NCBI GenBank assembly: GCA_018907035.1
Contig: JACCIC010000137.1
Span: 248,001-312,000 of the forward strand
Origin: Sycobia sp. Sy_11
Lineage: Eukaryota > Arthropoda > Insecta > Hymenoptera > Epichrysomallidae
Length of the DNA stretch: 64,000 bases
Reading direction: 5' to 3'
Shown here: positions 58,668 to 64,000 of the stretch, piece after piece
Layout: every line of letters begins with the position of its first letter
Numbering within the stretch: the stretch's first letter is position 1
The notes under the pieces: generated by a model
Seen by the model: the letters and a program-made list of their open reading frames with translations, nothing else
The model's database searches: none
Told to the model about the DNA's origin: nothing
Made by a program: the position numbers and the translations under genes

Positions 58668-59203
58668 TTAAATAACCTTTTTCACTTCTCCACTGATTGG
58701 ATTATACTGAACGATGTGATCGTGCAAGATCAAGCAATAAGCTGTAGTATTGGGTAGAAAGTTATTTTTAGCCTCGAATTCTAGACGAACATGTACAGGA
58801 GCGCTCTTTAGAGATTCGTTTTGCCGAGAGCAATCAATTACTATGAGTGGCTCTTTCTCAAAAAAGCCAAGTAACCGACCTATTGAATAGTAAGGTCTAA
58901 GATCTAATGTAACACTACACTCAGTTTCACTTTTAAGAGTATTATTATTAGCTTTCAATGAAAAATTGATCCCTTTAGCTGACAAAGCTTCCGCTAAAAA
59001 TTGATGAATAGCATCAAGCTTGTAACTGCCAGTTGGAATTGTGATAATTTCTCCCCGATAATGTAATTTATTATTTGATCTGTCTACATTCGGAATTGAG
59101 TTGAACGTTGGAAGTTCAGCTAAACCCAAAACAAAATTTTTATGCTCTGGAATTCTGGAACAGAAGAATTACCTATCAGAGTCAATGTAAAACTGTCTTC
59201 CAT
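58668..59203 (-). pseudogene. Minor capsid N-terminus fused in frame to major capsid C-terminus
   Basis: ATG 59203 gives MEDSFTLTL as in the minor capsid gene; a frame change follows near 59140. From 59129 one frame runs through minor capsid blocks (FNSIPNVDRSNN, SLKANNNTLKSE, GRLLGF) and then directly into the major capsid end (EPLIVIDCSRQNES, NTTAYCLILHDHIVQYNP). A deletion of about 1.6 kb relative to element 1 made the join. Confidence 0.8.
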
Positions 59204-59239
59204 GACTAATTGCAAGTGAATGATTACTTTTGGTCATTA

Positions 59240-59640
59240 AATCTGCTTTTATAGACTACGGTTAAGAAACGAAGACAAAGATAACCACAAATAAAAGAAT
59301 CGAAACTTTGATATCTTCTATAATTGTATTTTACTTCCTTAACATTGAAATATTTCATTAATTCTTTGGGAGGTTTAAGATCTCCAAAACTATCAAAGTA
59401 GAAAACTTCGGAACCTTGCTTTTGATAACAGACCTAGTGGGTACCATTGTTTTGAAAATTATCCAAATTAATAATAGCAGCTTCATTGCACCATGGACCT
59501 TTGGAAGCCAGAGTTTTTCTCATGAAAATACCATGAAAATATGGAATTTATAAGAGACGAGCATATTTCATAAGATCTTAGTCAGTCAATGCACGATTTG
59601 GTAAAGTTAAATCGAAGTTTTTTTTTTTACCAGACAGTGG
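59240..59640 (-). pseudogene. Adenain-like protease, element 3 (broken)
   Basis: Blocks match 14621-15100 (NFDLTLPNRALTD, YFDSFGDLKPPKE, FDSFICGYLCLRFL). The Trp after the catalytic His is a stop, and a second stop replaces a Tyr near 59580. The start is lost in a deletion that joins it to the PLA2 gene end. Confidence 0.8.
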
Positions 59641-60196
59641 TATTAGAAATGGAAGCACTCCACCTATTTTAGATGCAAGGGGTAGAGGAAGGATAACTTT
59701 TTTCTTACCACCATTTTTTTTAAGAGATTGACACAAGAGATTGACGGGCACCTTTCAACGCGGACTGAATAACTTTGCGCGAATTTTGACTTGGTTTTAA
59801 TGATTTTTTTGCTACAGTCACTAATTTGCTGAACTTTAGTCCCATTCGAGTTCTTGCCTTTAATTTCATAGCACTTGCAACAATAAGAGTAGCCGCTTTT
59901 TCAGCAAGATTAGTATCTTTGGCTTTAACACGCTGCCAAGCTTTATCAGCAAGCTTTAAATCAGCCATTTTACGATTATTATTTTTATTAGAGTACTCAA
60001 TGTCATGTTCTTTACAATCCTGATCAAGCGGATTTATTTCTCGATCACCACGTTTCATTCACTTCTTTAATTTAGTTCCGGGACCACAATATTGATAACC
60101 AGGCAGATGCATTTCGATAGGTAAATTATTGATTATTCCATCAAGCACTCCACTCCCTCGCTTCAACTGTTCAATCCGAGATTTGTGTACAATCAT
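59641..60196 (-). pseudogene. PLA2-domain and pVI-like protein, element 3 (broken)
   Basis: ATG 60196. YQYCGPGTKL and CKEHDIEYSN give the PLA2 site, but a TGA lies between them near 60060. The Trp that is a stop in element 1 is intact here (KAWQRVKAKD). A further frame change near 59730 precedes the pVI-like KIGGVLPFLI end. Confidence 0.8.
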
Positions 60197-60292
60197 CTTC
60201 AGCTGTTAATGTATAACTAATCTGAGAAAATATAAAACAAGCATTTATATATTATCTTTACTTAATGGTAAACTTTACTGTGTCACGTCAAC

Positions 60293-60996
60293 ATGGATTT
60301 CACCGAGCAAAGCGTCCAACTTCCAATCACGAATTTTGATTTTCGAAATGAGAAAAGGAGAAAGCGACATGGAGAATTATTACCAGATAGTGTAAGAGCA
60401 GTCTTCTGTGGTCCTTTAAACGGTGGAAAAACAAATAGCTTATTAGTTTTAATCACATATCCAAATGGTCTTAGATTCGAAAATGTCTATGTTTATTCAA
60501 AGTCGTTAAATCAACCAAAGTATGAATTTCTCAAAAATGTTTTAGAACCGATTGAAGGCGTTACATATCTGCCGTTTAGTGAACATGAATCTGCAATATC
60601 GCCAAATGAAGCATTGCCAAATTCAATAATGATTTTTCATGATGTAGCTTGTGAGAAACAGGATAACGTCAGAGCATTTTTCTGCATAGGCAGGCATAAA
60701 AGTGTAGACTGTTTTTATCTATGCTAGTCATATGCTCATGTACCAAAACATCTTATCCGGGATAATATTAATATGTTAGTAATTTACCGACGTCATCATT
60801 TAAAGATGATGTAAATTTAAAACATGTTTATGAAGACCACGTGAATACTGACCTTACTTTCAACGAGTTTCGTAATCTTTGTTCTGAATGCTGGAAGAAT
60901 GATAAATAAGGTTTTGTTGTCATTGATAACGATAGAGCGATGAATGGCAGCAGATATAGAAAAGGATTTGACTGTTTTGCAATAAAAAGAAGTTAA
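60293..60996 (+). pseudogene. Packaging ATPase, element 3 (broken)
   Basis: Walker A is GPLNGGKTN and Walker B IMIFHDV, with an Asp-to-His change. A TAG at 60725 stands for the Gln of LCQSYAH, a small insertion near 60790 shifts the frame, and a stop lies near 60907. Confidence 0.85.
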
Positions 60997-61042
60997 AAAA
61001 ATTTGAATCATTCAGTTTAATTTTAAACAGCATCTCGTCAAC

Positions 61043-61979
61043 ATGTCAGACTTTGAGAAAGAAAAGAATATCCTTAGCGAGCTCTTGCAAGCTCGTAAAG
61101 CTATTAATAGAAAATCTACTTTATTGAAACAGGAGAGAGAGAATCTCGAAAAAGTTGTAAATAATACATTGAAACCAGTCATTACACCGCTAAAAACGTT
61201 TGTCGAATAAAAAAGTGACAGCTCTCAGTCTTTTCATAATATTTTGGATGTAGGCAGCATAAAAAAATCAAAACCATACAAAAAGCGATTGAGTTTTATG
61301 ATAAATGATAATATTCAATCTACTTCTTCCAAAGATTACCTATCCGATGATGACTTTGCTTCATTAGATAACTCAATAATGAATTCCACATTTATATCTA
61401 TGCGTGGAGAAAATGATCCATCTGATGTTTTATCATTATTAGATGAAAGCCGTAACAAACTTGACAATATATACGGAGTCAGAAATAGTGGAGGTGTTTA
61501 TTTGCTTGGCGATTCTGAAATTGAATTTGATGATAAAACAGTAAAAGTAAGTGATTTAACTTATCCTAGAACTAATGGACTCATAGAATTACTCTTCAAA
61601 AACAACCTGATGAAACGATAATAAGTTTATTAGAGCGTGAAAATTATCGCAACATGAAGAAAGGAACAAATGCTCACAGAAAAACATAACAAAGATGAGT
61701 CTATCCGCTTCTTGAGGAGTAGAAAATATTTTAATATTATTTCACCAATGGTTCGTACCAAAATTAATCATAAAGAAAAAAATGGAGGAGGTCTCAGACC
61801 GAAGTATAAAATAGCAAAGCAAAATTCATAGATAGATTTAGTTTACTGGGACAATCCCAATGAGCTCGTCGAACGACTTAAGATTATTAAATGCGGAGCG
61901 ATCCGCTGGAAATAACAATCACAGCAATGAAATCCAATCAATTATTGAAGAACTGCGTGAAATAGGGTATATATATTAA
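61043..61979 (+). pseudogene. Conserved two-part Polinton gene, element 3 (broken)
   Basis: Homologue of 13110-12194. Here the two halves are joined (FASLDNSIMNST), which shows they form one gene. Stops are at about 61208 and 61621, and frames change after that. The end is REIGYIY. Confidence 0.75.
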
Positions 61980-62009
61980 GCACTCTCTCTTTTGTTATTC
62001 AGTAGTATC

Positions 62010-62570
62010 ATGAGTCTTGACTTATTTGGAAGAAATTTGGAGGGCTCGCAAGGTAGTCAAGGTCCTCCAGGCAAAGGTTTCAATATTACATTAGATGGGA
62101 ATTTTGATATAGAAGCTAAGCGTCTCTGTAATGTAGGAGATCCTATTGAAAAAAATGATGCTGTCAACTTGAAGGCGTTGAATATAGTCCTGCAGAAAGA
62201 AATAAATTACTTACCATCTAAAATTAATGCAGTTTTTAAATTAGTTGAACAAAATGATAAAAAAGTAGAAGAAAATTAAATGAAGGTGGAAGCAAAATTC
62301 AAGGATTTCTTTAATAAATATGAATCTATTAATTTACATCGAGTTAATGTGGATGACAGATTGAATTACCTCTAGAGCAATGAACAGAAACACGGTCAGA
62401 ATCAAACGATAGTAGAAACTCAACTAAATACTCTTCATCTTCTATATAATCTATTTAAAAGCAAAGAGCAGAAATATGATAACAATCAAACGAGAAGGGA
62501 ATCTCAGTTGAAATATATTCATGAATTATATGATCATTTTAAAACTGGTTTTGCTAATGTACAAATTTAA
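62010..62570 (+). pseudogene. Collagen/fibre-like protein, element 3 (two stops)
   Basis: MSLDLFGRN, GSQGPPGKG and DGNFDIEAKRLCNVGD match 11603-12160, followed by coiled coil with stops at about 62277 and 62373. Its 186-codon length equals that of element 1, and it ends 41 bp before the integrase. Confidence 0.75.
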
Positions 62571-62611
62571 TCACAAAATTATAAAAAAAATAAATAGAAA
62601 TTAATTAAAAA

Positions 62612-63528
62612 ATGATACGCCAAAAAGTAGTTGATGAGCCGCACAAACCTGCACATCGTCAATATCTGCGACGAAAATATGATATCCGTAGAACAGACGA
62701 GACATGACAAGCTCATCTTGTAGAAATGATTCCTTACTGCAAGGAGAATAAAGGGTTTCATTACTTACTCAAGTTATTGATATATTTTCAAAATTTGCAT
62801 AGGCTATGCCAGTAAAGACAAAGAATGGCAATGACGTCAGTTTGGCTATGAATAAAATCTTCAAACAAGGAAGAGTGTCATCTAATTTACAAACTGATCA
62901 ACGAAAAGTATTTTACAATTCACATTTTCAGAATCTCAAGAAAAAGTATAAGATAAATCTATACTCTTCACACAGTAACCTTCATGTAAGCATATGCGAA
63001 TGTTTTAATAGAACGTTAAAAAATGCAATGTGGATTCAATTCAGTAAGCAAGGAAACTATAAATGGATAACTATTCTGTCGGACTTAGTCAAGGCTTATA
63101 ATTCACGAAACCATCGAACAATAGGAATTGAGCCTAAAAATGTAAAAGAAGGAAACGAAATGGAGGTGAAGAAGCGTTTTTCAACTGAGACGATACTAAG
63201 AAAAATACCAAAATTTAGTGTTGGAGATAATGTACGAATAAGGAAAATAAAACATATTTTTGACAAAGGCTACACACCTAATTGGTCTACAGAAATTTTT
63301 ACAATAACAAGAGTTGTAAAAGCTAATCCAGTAACTTATCACCTTAAAGATTATTACGATAAACCAATATCAGGGAGTTTTTATGAAACTGAAATTCAAA
63401 ATACTAAGTACCCTGAAATTTATCTTGTAGAAAAAGTACTAAAAAAGAGTGGTAACCGGGTATATGTTAAATGGTTAGGATTCAATAGTGAGCATAATAG
63501 TTGGATAAATAAAAAAGGCATGAAATGA
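62612..63528 (+). pseudogene. int: Integrase with chromodomain, element 3 (broken, first catalytic Asp lost)
   Basis: ATG 62612. The block with the first Asp reads QAHLVEM instead of QADLVEM, preceded by a stop. A frame change lies near 62775, and a stop near 62800. From 62806 the frame is open through TDQRKVFYN, ICECFNRTLK and the chromodomain end. Confidence 0.85.
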
Positions 63529-63711
63529 AAGCAATATATAAGTAAAATATATGGATATGTGGAAGTTCACTAGTTACAAAGTAAATATGAAAGACAGTGT
63601 ATTATGATTATAATATTTATTTAAGTTATACATGTTTTGATTTTTTTACGAATAAATAATGAAAAAAAATTAATCTATGTGTGTTTTATTAATATTTAAG
63701 AAGCCTAAGTG

Positions 63712-64000
63712 TTAAATTTTGAAACAACTACCACCCTGATACACTATAAATAAACAAAGCTTAGTTGCTTTGTTAGCCATATTTATGAAAAATGCTTCCT
63801 CTTTTAATAATGCCGAAGATATCTTTTGCTGCAAAAATATTTGAATGTTATCGTCCAGCGCCACAACGACTTTGGTGCCATATCTTGTAGAGACTTGCTT
63901 AAGAGCAGTCACCATGTATTGCTGATTTTTCTCCAATTCTATACATTTCTTCCGCGTCATGAACTCGCTCTCAGATATCTTGTTAAGAGTAGCTAAGTCC
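63712..64000 (-). CDS. Small OB-fold-like protein, element 3 (cut by window end)
   Basis: Reads DLATLNKISESEF from the window edge, with only the ATG outside, to GGSCFKI. Close to 10227-10532 and open over its visible length; the last few codons differ. Confidence 0.65.
   Translation of the reverse strand, partial: DLATLNKISESEFMTRKKCIELEKNQQYMVTALKQVSTRYGTKVVVALDDNIQIFLQQKISSALLKEEAFFINMANKATKLCLFIVYQGGSCFKI

Larger units (their letters stand above)
58063..64000 (-). mobile_element. Polinton element 3, inverted, continues past the window
   Basis: It starts AGTAGATAGGCTATGGG and carries the shared TIR, then the right-end genes of element 1 in reverse: minor/major capsid fusion, protease, PLA2, ATPase, two-part gene, fibre-like gene, integrase and the small OB-fold-like gene. 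The polymerase would lie beyond 64000. Confidence 0.9.

Overview
The window reads as an AT-rich insect nuclear genome (hymenopteran-like, by inference from the mix of element families; no host gene is certain enough to fix the species). It is almost entirely a nest of mobile elements. GT-AG introns, TATA boxes with arthropod-type initiators, AATAAA signals, long microsatellites and a tRNA-derived SINE all mark it as eukaryotic. No bacterial operons, rRNA genes or CRISPR arrays are visible.

The main content is three related copies of a Polinton/Maverick (adintovirus-like) element, a self-synthesising, virus-like DNA transposon. Element 1 (about 381-17751, plus orientation) is complete, with terminal inverted repeats at both ends. 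Its order is: TIR, subterminal repeat array, a spliced acidic/RS-rich gene, a spliced DxQGF-family gene (minus), protein-primed DNA polymerase B, a small OB-fold-like gene, integrase with chromodomain (minus), collagen/fibre-like gene (minus), a two-part conserved gene (minus), packaging ATPase (minus), PLA2/pVI-like protein, adenain-like protease, minor capsid (penton-like) protein, a 51-aa protein, major capsid protein, TIR. The polymerase, integrase and major capsid genes are broken. The ATPase, protease, minor capsid, fibre-like, small and spliced genes are open. Element 2 (about 35465-45400) is inverted, has lost both ends, and has an internal deletion of about 2.3 kb that removed the ATPase, PLA2 and protease genes. 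Element 3 (58063 to beyond the window end) is also inverted. It keeps the terminal repeat but is decayed, with a deletion that fused the minor capsid gene to the end of the major capsid gene.

Between elements 1 and 2 (17752-35464) lie a mariner pseudogene, a BEL/Pao integrase fragment, a decayed Ty3/Gypsy LTR retrotransposon (22323-27334, with primer-binding site), a second mariner inserted in a TA microsatellite, a third degenerate mariner, and a fourth mariner with both TIRs on the minus strand. The rest is AT-rich DNA with only weak hints of host exons.

Between elements 2 and 3 lie a Penelope-like retroelement remnant on the minus strand, interrupted by a short tRNA-derived SINE with an 11-bp target-site duplication, and a very long inverted repeat (about 48000-50854 against 51435-54126). 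Its loop and outer flank carry a roughly 60-bp minisatellite that is open in one frame and would encode a 20-residue repeat. A long AT-rich stretch then leads to element 3.

In an intact element the Polinton genes would work as a virus-like system: polymerase (with the small OB-fold-like protein) for replication, integrase for insertion, capsid proteins plus protease and ATPase for particle assembly and packaging, and fibre-like and PLA2 proteins for attachment and membrane passage. All three copies here look defective for at least one essential function.
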